58,981 bases of DNA from Spirochaetia bacterium UBA2205 (lineage in GTDB: Bacteria > Spirochaetota > UBA4802 > UB4802), in the NCBI GenBank assembly GCA_002328585.1, contig DCUV01000037.1, forward strand, positions 1-58,981, in the 5' to 3' direction. The notes under the pieces are model-generated. The model saw nothing but the letters and a program-made list of their open reading frames with translations, searched no databases and had not been told where the DNA came from. The position numbers were made by a program, and so were the translations under genes. This document shows, piece by piece, positions 28,239-37,250 of this stretch; position 1 is the first letter of the stretch, and the number at the start of each line of letters is the position of its first letter.

Positions 28239-28580
28239 TCACAATATAGGGATTTACGTATAGTATCACAGGCATTTTTCTTTGACACTTTCTTGTATTG
28301 TCGCCTGGACAAAAGAAAGGGTGAATCATAACGTTTCAATGGGAAATGAGAATTTTTGTGGAAAAAATAGAGAGTGGTTCCCTTATAATATAAGCAAACG
28401 AGGGAAAAAATCACGTTGAAGGTTAGGCAAACGTACAGTCCGGAAAAGTAAGAAATGATGATATTTAAAGAGTTAGCATATCACGATATAGTAGTATAAT
28501 GATTTTCAACTTGACAGTGTATTTTTTTGATGATAGGCAGTATTTTATTAATCACTATTTAATATCAATGAGGAAAAGCA
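28239..28580. other. intergenic stretch upstream of the small exported protein
   Basis: No gene seen. A TTGACA at 28511-28516 points toward the gene at 28581 but lacks a clear -10 at normal spacing. Confidence 0.3.
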
Positions 28581-28868
28581 ATGAAGAAGATAATGATTTT
28601 TATTATGGTTATCTTGCTATCCGGTGTTTGTTTCAATGTATCACATTGCATTGCTGAAAGTGCTCTGGATCAGGCAAAGGATGCTGCAGAATCGTCTCAA
28701 AAGGCAAAAGAGGATGCTGATAAGGGTAAATATGAGGAAGCAAGAGAAAAAGCAGGTGGGCAGTTTGATGATGAATATGACAGAGAAAAAGAGATTACGA
28801 ATCAGGTCCGTAATGACAATGTGGTAAAAGGGATTACGGGTCAAGCCCGGAATGACGGTGATGAATAA
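28581..28868 (+). CDS. small exported charged protein with repeat-derived tail
   Basis: 95 residues. A signal peptide (about 1-26, ending CIA-ESA) is followed by an Ala/Lys/Glu-rich helical segment. The last ~24 codons consist of two copies of a ~34-nt unit encoding EITNQVRND and GITGQARND. The second copy contains CGGG-TCAAG-CCCG, so the tail looks like a palindromic repeat element captured into the frame. AGGAAAAG precedes the ATG. It is 28 nt upstream of the serpin and probably co-transcribed. No family recognised. Confidence 0.55.
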   Translation: MKKIMIFIMVILLSGVCFNVSHCIAESALDQAKDAAESSQKAKEDADKGKYEEAREKAGGQFDDEYDREKEITNQVRNDNVVKGITGQARNDGDE

Positions 28869-28896
28869 ATCTATTTTCTGGAAGGAGGTCTCATAT

Positions 28897-30120
28897 ATGC
28901 GAAGATATACAATAAAACTGATAAGTTTTTTAACATTGTTATTTATTTTTACAGGCTATTGCTTTAGCCAGGAACTATCGCCCATATCAATCGTAGCAAA
29001 AGGTAATAACGCATCCGGGTTTGCTCTGTTTAAGCAGATAGATGTTAAGCAAAAAGATAAAAATATCTTCATCTCGCCTTTTAGCATTGCTATGGCATTT
29101 GGTATGGCGTATGAAGGGGCAAGCGGAAATACCGCGAAAGAGATAGCATCGGTTTTTGCGTTTATGCCAAACGACAAAGAAAGATGGGATGCTTTTTCAG
29201 CGATATATAAAACGCTTAACCCTGACAATGCAAAATATAAACTGGCAATTGCCAACGCTTTCTGGGTTCAACAGGATTATCCTTTGTTAAGGGCATATAC
29301 TGACGTTTTAAAAAATTACTATCACTCAGAGGCTTATAATGTAGATTTTACCCATAAAGACACCAGAGAAGAAGCTGTAAAAAAGATCAATATGTGGGCG
29401 GCAAACAATACCTATGATAAAATACGCCAGGTATTAACATTGGACGATGTAAAACCGTTAACAAGGCTTATACTTACCAACGCTGTGTATTTTAAAGCTA
29501 ACTGGCTCTATCAGTTTGACAAAAAACAAACAAAAGAAGATGATTTTTATATCGATAGTAACAAAAAAATAAAAACGCCCATGATGATGCAGCGCAATGT
29601 TACAATTAAATATATGGAAAATAATAATATAAAGATGATTGAACTGCCCTATGAGGGGAAGGCTTTGTCGATGTTTGTTATTTTACCAAAAAAGGATATC
29701 AAAAGTATTATACCTCTTTTGAGTGATAAAAACTTTGAAAGCTGGCGTCATGATTTAATGCTGGGAAAGGTGGACGTTTATTTGCCAAAATTTAAGATTG
29801 AATGCGAGTATATGCTTGTGGAGCCTTTAATAAAGATGGGAATAAAGGATGCTTTTAATGAAACGAAAGCTGATTTTTCAAAGATTACCGGTGGAAAGGA
29901 TTTATATATCAGCAAGGTTATCCATAAAACATTCTGTGATGTAAATGAGGAAGGGACCGAGGCGGCTGCAGTTACGGCTATTGTCATGAATACAAAATCC
30001 ATGGGCTCTTTTGACAGGAAGATATTTAAAGCTGATCATCCATTTATCTACGCTATTGTGGACAATAACACCGGAGTAATGTTGTTTTTGGGTAAAATGA
30101 TAAAACCAGAGTATAAGTGA
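28897..30120 (+). CDS. exported serpin, inhibitory type
   Basis: 407 residues with the complete serpin fold: NVDF...AVKKIN, LTNAVYFKANW, the VYLPKFKIE strand, and a C-terminal ADHPFIYAI. The reactive-centre hinge EEGTEAAAVT (351-360) fits the inhibitory consensus (small residues P12-P8). Counting from E351 as P17 gives K367-S368 as P1-P1', implying a trypsin-like target. A signal peptide (about 1-25) predicts export. The start at 28897 has AAGGAGG 9 nt upstream; an in-frame ATG at 28852 would put a second charged stretch before the signal peptide. A motif copy lies at 28973-28982. Confidence 0.9.
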   Translation: MRRYTIKLISFLTLLFIFTGYCFSQELSPISIVAKGNNASGFALFKQIDVKQKDKNIFISPFSIAMAFGMAYEGASGNTAKEIASVFAFMPNDKERWDAFSAIYKTLNPDNAKYKLAIANAFWVQQDYPLLRAYTDVLKNYYHSEAYNVDFTHKDTREEAVKKINMWAANNTYDKIRQVLTLDDVKPLTRLILTNAVYFKANWLYQFDKKQTKEDDFYIDSNKKIKTPMMMQRNVTIKYMENNNIKMIELPYEGKALSMFVILPKKDIKSIIPLLSDKNFESWRHDLMLGKVDVYLPKFKIECEYMLVEPLIKMGIKDAFNETKADFSKITGGKDLYISKVIHKTFCDVNEEGTEAAAVTAIVMNTKSMGSFDRKIFKADHPFIYAIVDNNTGVMLFLGKMIKPEYK

Positions 30121-30190
30121 TGATGTAACAATAGTTATCATGCCCTTGTGCAGATATACTTTATGATCATGTCATCGTGATTAACTTTTA

Positions 30191-31204
30191 TTGTATATTC
30201 CAGTTCAAGATCCAAATCTCCCATCAGATTTAATGTGGTGTGCCTTGTCAATTTTTTTGTCAAGCCAGCCAATCCTTTCTATTCCATTCTTTCATGTCTA
30301 TGGTCTTGGTGCCTGTATGATTACTTGTGTAGAGATGGGTTGGACAGATGTCCTCATCCCTCGACCAGAAGCAGAGGTTATCATGGAGGCTATTCATAAA
30401 TACAAAGCCCGTTTCATACCAACAGTACCCACAATATTCTATGGGATTATGAATCACCCTAAACTCCATAAATACAACCTCACATCGATTGATGTTTGTC
30501 TTTCTGGTGCTGCTCCATTACCTGCAGAAATTATGGATAAGTTTGAGTCGCTTACGGGTACTCGTATTACAGAATTTTATGGGATGACAGAGATGTCAGC
30601 CGGAGCTACTGGTAATCCTGTTGGGGAAGGTGCAGTAACAAAGGTTGGTTCCGTTGGGGTTCCACTTCCAGAAACTGATATGAAAATCGTAGACCTTGAG
30701 AACGGAACAAACGAAGTGCCTTCTGGAGAACATGGTGAGATCATTTTCAAAGGACCACAGGTAACACAGGGCTATTACCGGATGCCTGAAGAGACTGCTC
30801 AGGCTATTAAAAATGGTTGGCTTTATACTGGTGATATCGGTAAAATGGATGAGGATGGCTATCTGTATGTGATTGACCGCAAAAAGGACATGATAATTGC
30901 CAGTGGGTACAACATTTATCCACGAGATATTGACGAAGTGCTTTTTGCCCATCCTAAGATTGCTCAGGCTTGTGCGATTGGTATACCTGACAAATACAGA
31001 GGAGAGACAGTAAAAGCCTTCATCGTACTTAAACCTGGTCAGGAGATGAAGACAGAGGAAGTGATAGAGTACTGTAAAACAAAACTTGCTGCCTATAAGG
31101 TTCCGAAGATAGTAGAGTTTATAGATGAACTGCCTAGCAGTTCTGCTGGTAAAATCCTGAGGAAAGAACTTCGTGCCATGGAGTTGGAGAAACAGAAGGG
31201 TTGA
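30191..31204 (+). pseudogene. 5'-truncated acyl-CoA synthetase
   Basis: 337-codon frame whose similarity to AMP-dependent synthetases starts abruptly near 30280 at IPFFHVYGLGACM. The downstream half is complete: YGMTEMSAG, GWLYTGDIG, IDRKKDMIIASGYNIYP and SSAGKILRKEL. The N-terminal domain with the TSGTTGxPKG P-loop is missing and not found upstream, so it should be inactive. No Shine-Dalgarno precedes the frame. It lies next to other broken genes, suggesting insertion or deletion at this site. Confidence 0.8.
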
Positions 31205-31454
31205 TTTAATTAATCTATGCGGTGATAACTCATTATATTATCTGCACCGTACAACAACCGTAATATTACGTCTTCTTTCTTTTATGTGGCTGTTGGTTTT
31301 TTATGTTCATTCTGTGGCTTTATATCCTTTTACTTTAACGATTATTAATACTAATTCTGTATTCAGTTTAAATAGTTACTAATATAGAATCAGTTAATAA
31401 AGCCATTGAAAAGAATTTAGATTGTATTGTTAAAGAAAAATGTGATGAACTATA

Positions 31455-31647
31455 CTTTTTTAGTTTCAATAGCGTTCAACAGGGAATCAAGTGAATAACC
31501 TATAACAAAACTTACCCAAATGTTAGTATCAACCACGATTGTTATACCGTTGTAGATAATTTAGCTTGCCTGCCAAAAACCAGCATCTTCCATTAATGTA
31601 TTAATCTTGACAGTGAAATCTATTATTTGTAATGTAAAAGCAAATTT
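31455..31647 (-). pseudogene. decayed antitoxin/PIN-toxin locus
   Basis: Minus-strand translation near 31546-31455 reads ITIVVDTNIWVSFVIG then LDSLLNAIETKK, the N-terminal signature of PIN-domain toxins (acidic D in VVDTN). Similarity stops after that. Immediately upstream (31647-31561) a short frame ends KINTLMEDAGFWQAS-stop, where an antitoxin C-terminus would be expected. Neither has a full-length gene. The rest of 31205-31665 shows nothing else I can name. Confidence 0.55.
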
Positions 31648-31665
31648 TTAACTAGCTATGGGTAT

Positions 31666-33528
31666 ATGGAAAACGATCTAAAAGCGTTAAAACGTAAAGC
31701 GAAAGCACTATTGCTGTCAAAGGATATTCCTGCAGGCAAGATGGATATAGTACGTGCTTTGCTTACTAATGATCGAGTATTAGAAGAAGAAAAGTACAGG
31801 GCAATTATTGATCTCATTAAAAACTATCCTGATAAGCCTGTCATGCCTGTATCGCCAGGCAAGGTTGAGGTTAAGGGCGCTGATGAATTCAAAAAAATAA
31901 AACAATATGATTCCAAAAATACTAATATTTTATACCATAAATATAAACATACCAAACTGTTTAAAAAACGCCTGCTGGTTCATGCAAACAACAAATTTGG
32001 CATAGGCTTTTTAAGGCGGCTTATCCCATCGCCAAAATTTTTAAAGGTAAGCCAGCGGTTATTTGACCTGCAATCTGCTCTGCGCCAGCGTATGTACAAA
32101 ATTTTAACAGATATTGTAGATGATAAGTCAATCGACAACCCCGTTATTTTCAATTACTGTGTGGTGCTGTACAATGCTTTAGAATCTGTGTGTTTGCTGG
32201 ATAAACACTATATGGAGTTAAAGTGGTCAGGACCTGAAGAATATAAACAGTTACTATCGCCCTATATTGAGTCGTTGCTTAAACTTTCGCTTCTTGATAC
32301 GGGAACAAAGGAAGCAATCATCCAGCTTATTGATCAGAAAATGCGTGAGAGTGAAGATTTGCAAAAAAAACCAGAAAATATAAATAAAAAGAATTTATCT
32401 ATTGAACAGTACATCTATGATTTTGTCACCACCATACGCTGTTTTTTATATCCGGCAACTACCAATGACTGTTCATTGATTGCAGTTTTAAAAAAGGAAA
32501 CATCATTGCCCGCGTTTGAATCGTTTTGTGTTGCATGCGTTGAAGCTCTTATAACCGGTAAGCCCGTTGCGCTTGCTGATATAATCAACATGTTTTTTGT
32601 AAGCGCCCCCAAAGTTTCGGATACTGCATGGAATTTTGATCATGATGAGCTTGTAAAAGCAGGTAAAGATGCGGAATCGTTAAAGAGAAAAGCAAAAGAG
32701 GCTTTACATAAAGAATTAGATCCCTATGATGAGCTTTTCAGGTTTTTGACATATGCCCCTGAAGGCAAAGAGGTTATGATTCAGTGTTTTGAAGATCAGC
32801 GTAAGATGGTGGACAAACGAAATGAGCAGTATGAAGATACATACAGCAAAGATATTGTGATGCTGCTGGAAGGGATGCTGCTTGGATTTATAAATCAATA
32901 TGGGTGCATGATTGATGGCAGCGTGCTTTATTTTGAAAATGGCAACAATCAGTATGAAGGATGCATTTTTACCGAGTCATATTTTATGCATGAGTTTGCA
33001 CGCTTTGCAGAGATTCTTTCCGAGATAAATATATTCAGAACTAACAACCCTACATTCCATGTTACCCGTGATGAATTAATTGAAGGGATAAACAAAAAGA
33101 AAAAGTCATTATACCCCATTGAGCGGTTTATGACTGTGATTGGTGATATGTTTTATGATATGGGAATTGAATTGTTTATGCTGTATAACCGTCACCGAAA
33201 CTGGATATTGAACGGAGCGACGGGGAGCAATGATGCAATCATGCGGACAGCATTTTCTGCACGAACTTCCGGCGTGTTGCCGTTTGACGATGATGAAGCA
33301 ATCCCTATACCGTTTTCTGATTGTTTGATCAGTGGATTTACAAAATCAAGGGCTTTGTCAAAATTATTACTCCACAAACCTGTCATTCATGCTACACTGC
33401 GCGATGGTGTATTTCCACAGATGACAGCCTTTTGTTTGCAGGTTGCTCACCTCTGTTTAAATGACAGGCTCTATGGTCATTTAGATGAGCGAACAAGGAT
33501 TTTAACGCAGATACGGGGGCTTGCATGA
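31666..33528 (+). CDS. large protein of unknown function
   Basis: 620 residues, mostly helical, no signal peptide or clear membrane helix. It opens with a charged helical segment (LKALKRKAKALLLS) and has a Lys-rich region at 85-125. Recurring features such as LKRKAK appear again near residue 345. No family recognised; the length and composition resemble spirochaete-restricted hypothetical proteins, which is an impression only. It overlaps the next gene by 4 nt (ATGA), so the two are translationally coupled and probably function together. Confidence 0.65.
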   Translation: MENDLKALKRKAKALLLSKDIPAGKMDIVRALLTNDRVLEEEKYRAIIDLIKNYPDKPVMPVSPGKVEVKGADEFKKIKQYDSKNTNILYHKYKHTKLFKKRLLVHANNKFGIGFLRRLIPSPKFLKVSQRLFDLQSALRQRMYKILTDIVDDKSIDNPVIFNYCVVLYNALESVCLLDKHYMELKWSGPEEYKQLLSPYIESLLKLSLLDTGTKEAIIQLIDQKMRESEDLQKKPENINKKNLSIEQYIYDFVTTIRCFLYPATTNDCSLIAVLKKETSLPAFESFCVACVEALITGKPVALADIINMFFVSAPKVSDTAWNFDHDELVKAGKDAESLKRKAKEALHKELDPYDELFRFLTYAPEGKEVMIQCFEDQRKMVDKRNEQYEDTYSKDIVMLLEGMLLGFINQYGCMIDGSVLYFENGNNQYEGCIFTESYFMHEFARFAEILSEINIFRTNNPTFHVTRDELIEGINKKKKSLYPIERFMTVIGDMFYDMGIELFMLYNRHRNWILNGATGSNDAIMRTAFSARTSGVLPFDDDEAIPIPFSDCLISGFTKSRALSKLLLHKPVIHATLRDGVFPQMTAFCLQVAHLCLNDRLYGHLDERTRILTQIRGLA

Positions 33529-34715
33529 GGATAGCGCTGTTTTTGTTGATGCTATTGCTATCATTGCCATTATCGGCTTCACCACGCGTGCTTGTATTGA
33601 AGTCGTATCATGATAATCTTACCGTACATCTTGATAAGTACCATATACCTTACATTGTAAAGCGTGGATGGGCAGTGGCAAACGATAGCCTCTCAGGATT
33701 TGACGCAGTGTTTATTCCCTGTGGTGTAGAGCAGCCACCAGAAACAAGTATACAGGTTATGGCTCATGGACAGCGTATTGAGGGAGTGTCTTTAAAAGAT
33801 GATTATGCGGGTATTGACTATAAACGATTAAACGCTTTATTACAGGATTTTGTCAACAATGGCGGACGGCTGTATGCAGCAGGATATTCGTATCAGTTTG
33901 TTGAAGCAATGGGATGCTCACTGTCATTTTTTAACAACTTTCCCCATTTTGGTACAGGCGGTCAGATTCATAGTTTTTTGAATGATGATTTTGCTTCCTT
34001 TGTTATGAGGAATGATATACAGCTTCCGGTCAGTTATAATGGATGGGTTGCATTAGAAAGTGCTGATGCTGTGATACTGGCAAAAGGCTATTTTCCCACT
34101 GTGCAGGGCGAGCGTGAAGGACCGTTAGCCTTCTACAAACAGTATGGGAAAGGGCAGGTATACTACTCGGTATATCATTCGGAGATAGACAGCCTGTATA
34201 TGCGCTACTTTATTTTCAGGGTGGCATATGGTGCTTTGCTTAATGAAATGCTTTATCATGCATGGTACTGGGGGCAAAAGGTGGCATTTTCAGTTGTCGA
34301 TACGTTTACATCAGATGAATATGTCAGGAACTATCGGTGTAAATTGCCACGAGGAACTGCTACCATATATCTCCCTTCTGACTGCTCCTTACAGGTGGAT
34401 ATCGTTGCAGGAAAAACGATCATAGGTTCATGGGATAGCGGACAGCAAAAACAAATTACATTTTACAATGCAAGCCCGCGCGAGGTCATTGTCAGTGTAT
34501 ATCAGGCAGCACGAATTCCTTACCAGCCGTTTTCGCTGGTTATAGCTAAAGGTAAACGTATGGTGCCCTACAATCCGGTGGTTAAGGTAAGTGCAGGTGC
34601 TCTGGCGATAGTTATGGTAATTGGTTTTACCTGGAAGAGATTAAATCCACGTCGTTTTACGGGTAAGCGCAGATACTGGTTTAGAGATGGTCATATTCTG
34701 AATAAACAGAAATAA
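33525..34715 (+). CDS. envelope protein with degenerate class-I amidotransferase-like domain
   Basis: 396 residues. A signal peptide (about 1-19, LSA-SPR) is followed by a Rossmann-like domain: PRVLVLKSYHDN, FDAVFIPCGV, and FVNNGGRLYAAGYSYQFVEAMG. The last resembles the nucleophile elbow of GATase1/ThuA-like domains, but the catalytic cysteine position is Y-S, so it is probably a binding domain. A C-terminal membrane helix (about 355-372) and a basic cytoplasmic tail follow. Coupled to the preceding gene by ATGA overlap. Motif copy at 34604-34613. Confidence 0.6.
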   Translation: MRIALFLLMLLLSLPLSASPRVLVLKSYHDNLTVHLDKYHIPYIVKRGWAVANDSLSGFDAVFIPCGVEQPPETSIQVMAHGQRIEGVSLKDDYAGIDYKRLNALLQDFVNNGGRLYAAGYSYQFVEAMGCSLSFFNNFPHFGTGGQIHSFLNDDFASFVMRNDIQLPVSYNGWVALESADAVILAKGYFPTVQGEREGPLAFYKQYGKGQVYYSVYHSEIDSLYMRYFIFRVAYGALLNEMLYHAWYWGQKVAFSVVDTFTSDEYVRNYRCKLPRGTATIYLPSDCSLQVDIVAGKTIIGSWDSGQQKQITFYNASPREVIVSVYQAARIPYQPFSLVIAKGKRMVPYNPVVKVSAGALAIVMVIGFTWKRLNPRRFTGKRRYWFRDGHILNKQK

Positions 34716-34733
34716 TATTTTTTGTAGTTGTGT

Positions 34734-34958
34734 AAAAAGCTTGCAATCTGAAATGACGGATTTGTACATTTGCACAGATTTTTTGGAATTATAGTATCAC
34801 AGATTTATGGTAAGGATACGGATTCCAAATCCGGTTTAAAATAACATTGACGGATATAGTATATATAGTAGTGAATAAGTAATAGTGCGAAGTTCACTGA
34901 GCGTATGCAATCTGACAATATGAAATGTATATTTTTATACAGGCTTTCAGCCTGTATA
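34734..34958 (+). promoter_or_regulatory. parA upstream region: promoter word and hairpin
   Basis: AAAAAGCTTGCA at 34734-34745 is the third copy of the putative promoter word. TATACAGGCT (34936-34945) and AGCCTGTATA (34949-34958) make a perfect 10-bp hairpin with a 3-nt loop, 34 nt before the parA ATG. No T-run follows, so it is more likely a leader structure or protein site than a terminator. No canonical parS (GTTTCACGTGAAAC-like) was seen here. Confidence 0.5.
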
Positions 34959-34992
34959 AGGGAAATAGTATATAATTATAAGGGAGCTTGCC

Positions 34993-35754
34993 ATGGGTAA
35001 GATTATTTCAATATCCAACCAAAAGGGGGGGGTTGGGAAAACCACGACAGCGGTAAATTTAGCTGCCTTTTTAGCAGAAAAGGGAAAGCGTGTGCTGATT
35101 GTGGATATTGATCCCCAGGCTAATGCAGGTTTTGGGCTGGGCGTCAATGTTGAGGAGATGGAAACCACCGTGTATGAAGTCCTGATAGGTCAGCTTCCTG
35201 TCGAAGATGCTATTTATAAAACAACTATCGACAATTTATATATTGTACCCTCAAATATGAATCTGGCAGGTGCACAGGTAGAGCTTATGGACATGGAGGA
35301 TAAGGAGTACCTGCTAAAGCGTGCGCTTCAAAAGGTTCGGGATACCTTTGATTTTATTCTTATTGATTGCCCTCCGTCACTGGGTGTTTTAACGTTAAAT
35401 AGCCTTGTTGCTTCTGATTCGGTTATTATTCCACTACAGTGCGAATACTATGCGCTTGAAGGTTTGAGCCAGTTGCTTAAGATTATAGCAATGGTGCAGG
35501 ACACCCTTAATCCAGAGCTGGAAATTGAAGGTGTGCTGCTTACCATGTATGACCCGCGCACCAACCTTTCGCAACAGGTTGTTGCTGATGTTAAACAATT
35601 TTTCCAGAACAAAGTTTTTGCTGCAATAATACCACGGAATGTACGGCTTTCTGAAGCGCCTTCATTTGGCAAGCCAATAAATTTATATGACAGGTCATCA
35701 AGCGGCAGTGTAAGCTATGAGCAATTAGCAACGGAGCTTTTACACTCACAGTGA
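34993..35754 (+). CDS. parA: chromosome-partitioning ATPase ParA/Soj
   Basis: 253 residues. Deviant Walker A KGGVGKTT (11-18) with signature lysine, VDIDPQAN (Walker A'), and IDCPPSLG (Walker B). Length matches chromosomal Soj proteins. It binds non-specific DNA in its ATP form and moves ParB-parS complexes. AGGGAG precedes the ATG. Contains a run of seven G in the Walker A codons. Confidence 0.95.
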   Translation: MGKIISISNQKGGVGKTTTAVNLAAFLAEKGKRVLIVDIDPQANAGFGLGVNVEEMETTVYEVLIGQLPVEDAIYKTTIDNLYIVPSNMNLAGAQVELMDMEDKEYLLKRALQKVRDTFDFILIDCPPSLGVLTLNSLVASDSVIIPLQCEYYALEGLSQLLKIIAMVQDTLNPELEIEGVLLTMYDPRTNLSQQVVADVKQFFQNKVFAAIIPRNVRLSEAPSFGKPINLYDRSSSGSVSYEQLATELLHSQ

Positions 35755-35863
35755 CCTGTTGCCATGACCGGTTACATTTTGTACTACTGGTGATGGTGCA
35801 GCTCTACTGAAAGCTGGCAATGATAATGTATGTCAACATTTATTATGAATGAGGATGTGAACA

Positions 35864-36733
35864 ATGGCTAAAAAAGTATTGGGCAAGGGTTTGGGTGCAA
35901 TTATCACCACTTCGCCAACACCGGCAAGCGATTTTGAAAAGGTATTATTGCAGGATAAGGATCGCATTGTGGAAATACCGGTTGTATCAATAATGCCAAA
36001 TCCTGAACAGCCGCGTGTGCATTTTGATCAGGCGGAGATTGCAGGGCTTGCACAGTCCATTCAGCATGTTGGACTGCTGCAGCCAATCATTGTGCGCAAA
36101 CAGGGCGATGAGTATTTTATTGTTGCAGGTGAGCGCAGGTGGCGTGCATGTAAACTTCTGGGGAAGCCTACCATCAAAGCTATTGTCATGAATACCTCCG
36201 AAGAACAAAACCTTACCCTGGCGCTTATAGAAAATATACAGCGCACCAATTTAGACCCCATTGAAGAAGCAAAAGCATATAAGATACTATCCACACAGTT
36301 TAAATTAAAACAATCAGAAATTTCTGACAGGGTTGGGAAAGACCGTGCAACAGTTGCCAATATTATACGTCTGCTTAATCTTCCCGAACATATGCAGGAA
36401 GCGCTTCAGGATGGGAAAATAAATGTTGGACATGCAAAGTTGCTATTAAGCGTGCCCATGGAAGAACAGGAAGCGCTTTATGAAAAAATTATTAATCAGG
36501 GGCTATCGGTACGTGATGTTGAGAGAGCTATCGCCGAGGTACCAAAAAGTAGTATCAAAAAAAAGAAGAAAGCAAAGGATGCACATCTGCGGAAATTGGA
36601 AGAGGAGCTTATTGCTTTTTTAGGGACGCGTGTTGCAATACACCATAGCGCCGGGAAGGGCAGGATAGAGATAAGCTTTTATTCATTAGAAGATTTTGAT
36701 AGGATTGTAAGCATAATAAAAGGCGAGCGGTAA
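35864..36733 (+). CDS. parB: chromosome-partitioning protein ParB/Spo0J
   Basis: 289 residues. N-terminal LGKGLGAII (ParA-interacting), the ParB/Srx CTPase domain with NPEQPR, ENIQRTNL (box II, after GERRWRA), an HTH (LKQSEISDRVGKDRATVANIIRL), and a C-terminal dimerisation domain. GAGGATG precedes the ATG. It follows parA by about 110 nt and ends exactly where the convergent phosphodiesterase gene ends. Confidence 0.95.
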   Translation: MAKKVLGKGLGAIITTSPTPASDFEKVLLQDKDRIVEIPVVSIMPNPEQPRVHFDQAEIAGLAQSIQHVGLLQPIIVRKQGDEYFIVAGERRWRACKLLGKPTIKAIVMNTSEEQNLTLALIENIQRTNLDPIEEAKAYKILSTQFKLKQSEISDRVGKDRATVANIIRLLNLPEHMQEALQDGKINVGHAKLLLSVPMEEQEALYEKIINQGLSVRDVERAIAEVPKSSIKKKKKAKDAHLRKLEEELIAFLGTRVAIHHSAGKGRIEISFYSLEDFDRIVSIIKGER

Positions 36734-37225
36734 CTATTCAATGTCGATGCGAATTTTTTCAACCTTATCTGTTGCAGTATCAAGTATTGCGATGGTGAGC
36801 TCTTCACCGCGGTAGAGTGCACCAGGATTTATAATGCGAGTTTTTCCAGAAAGATAATTTTCAAAGACATGGGTATGCCCTTTAATAATGTAATCATATT
36901 TACCAGAGTTGACTGCCTCTCTGAACATGGGAACGTTGTTGCCATGAAAGACCATGAAATGTTTTCCCTCTACAGTAAATTCGCATGCATACTCCACGCA
37001 ACCAAATCCACAATTGCCGGCGGTTTCGTTAATCTCTTCAACATCGATATCACAGTTTCCCATGACAAACCTTCCCTGAAACCCTTTAAATAATGATACA
37101 ATCCTGGCGGATGTCAGGTCACCTGCATGGATAATCATGGATATATTTCGTTCTTTAAATAGTGCTATTGCTTTCTGAACCAATTCAATATCATTGTGTG
37201 TATCGGATATCAACCCAATTTTCAT
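36734..37225 (-). CDS. metallophosphodiesterase, YfcE/MJ0936 family
   Basis: 163 residues. Calcineurin-like metal motifs: ISDTHND (7-13), HAGDLT, GNCD, FHGN and GHTH. It matches small bacterial phosphodiesterases active on model phosphodiesters; the natural substrate is unknown. Last gene of the bactofilin-to-metG operon, 25 nt after metG. Its stop touches the parB stop, leaving no room for a terminator between convergent genes. Confidence 0.9.
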   Translation of the reverse strand: MKIGLISDTHNDIELVQKAIALFKERNISMIIHAGDLTSARIVSLFKGFQGRFVMGNCDIDVEEINETAGNCGFGCVEYACEFTVEGKHFMVFHGNNVPMFREAVNSGKYDYIIKGHTHVFENYLSGKTRIINPGALYRGEELTIAILDTATDKVEKIRIDIE

Positions 37226-37250
37226 GTAACCTCTATTATGTGCTATGCAG

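Noticed and set aside
31381..31492. Plus-strand frame reading SVNKAIEKNLD as a separate remnant
   Set aside because: It overlaps the minus-strand PIN signature, has no start or ribosome binding site, and matches no family I can name.
35022..35036. G7 run in parA as phase-variable tract
   Set aside because: It encodes the invariant Walker A KGGVG and is a codon consequence.
34716..36863. Canonical parS site near parAB
   Set aside because: No TGTTTCACGTGAAACA-like 16-mer found by eye in the window.
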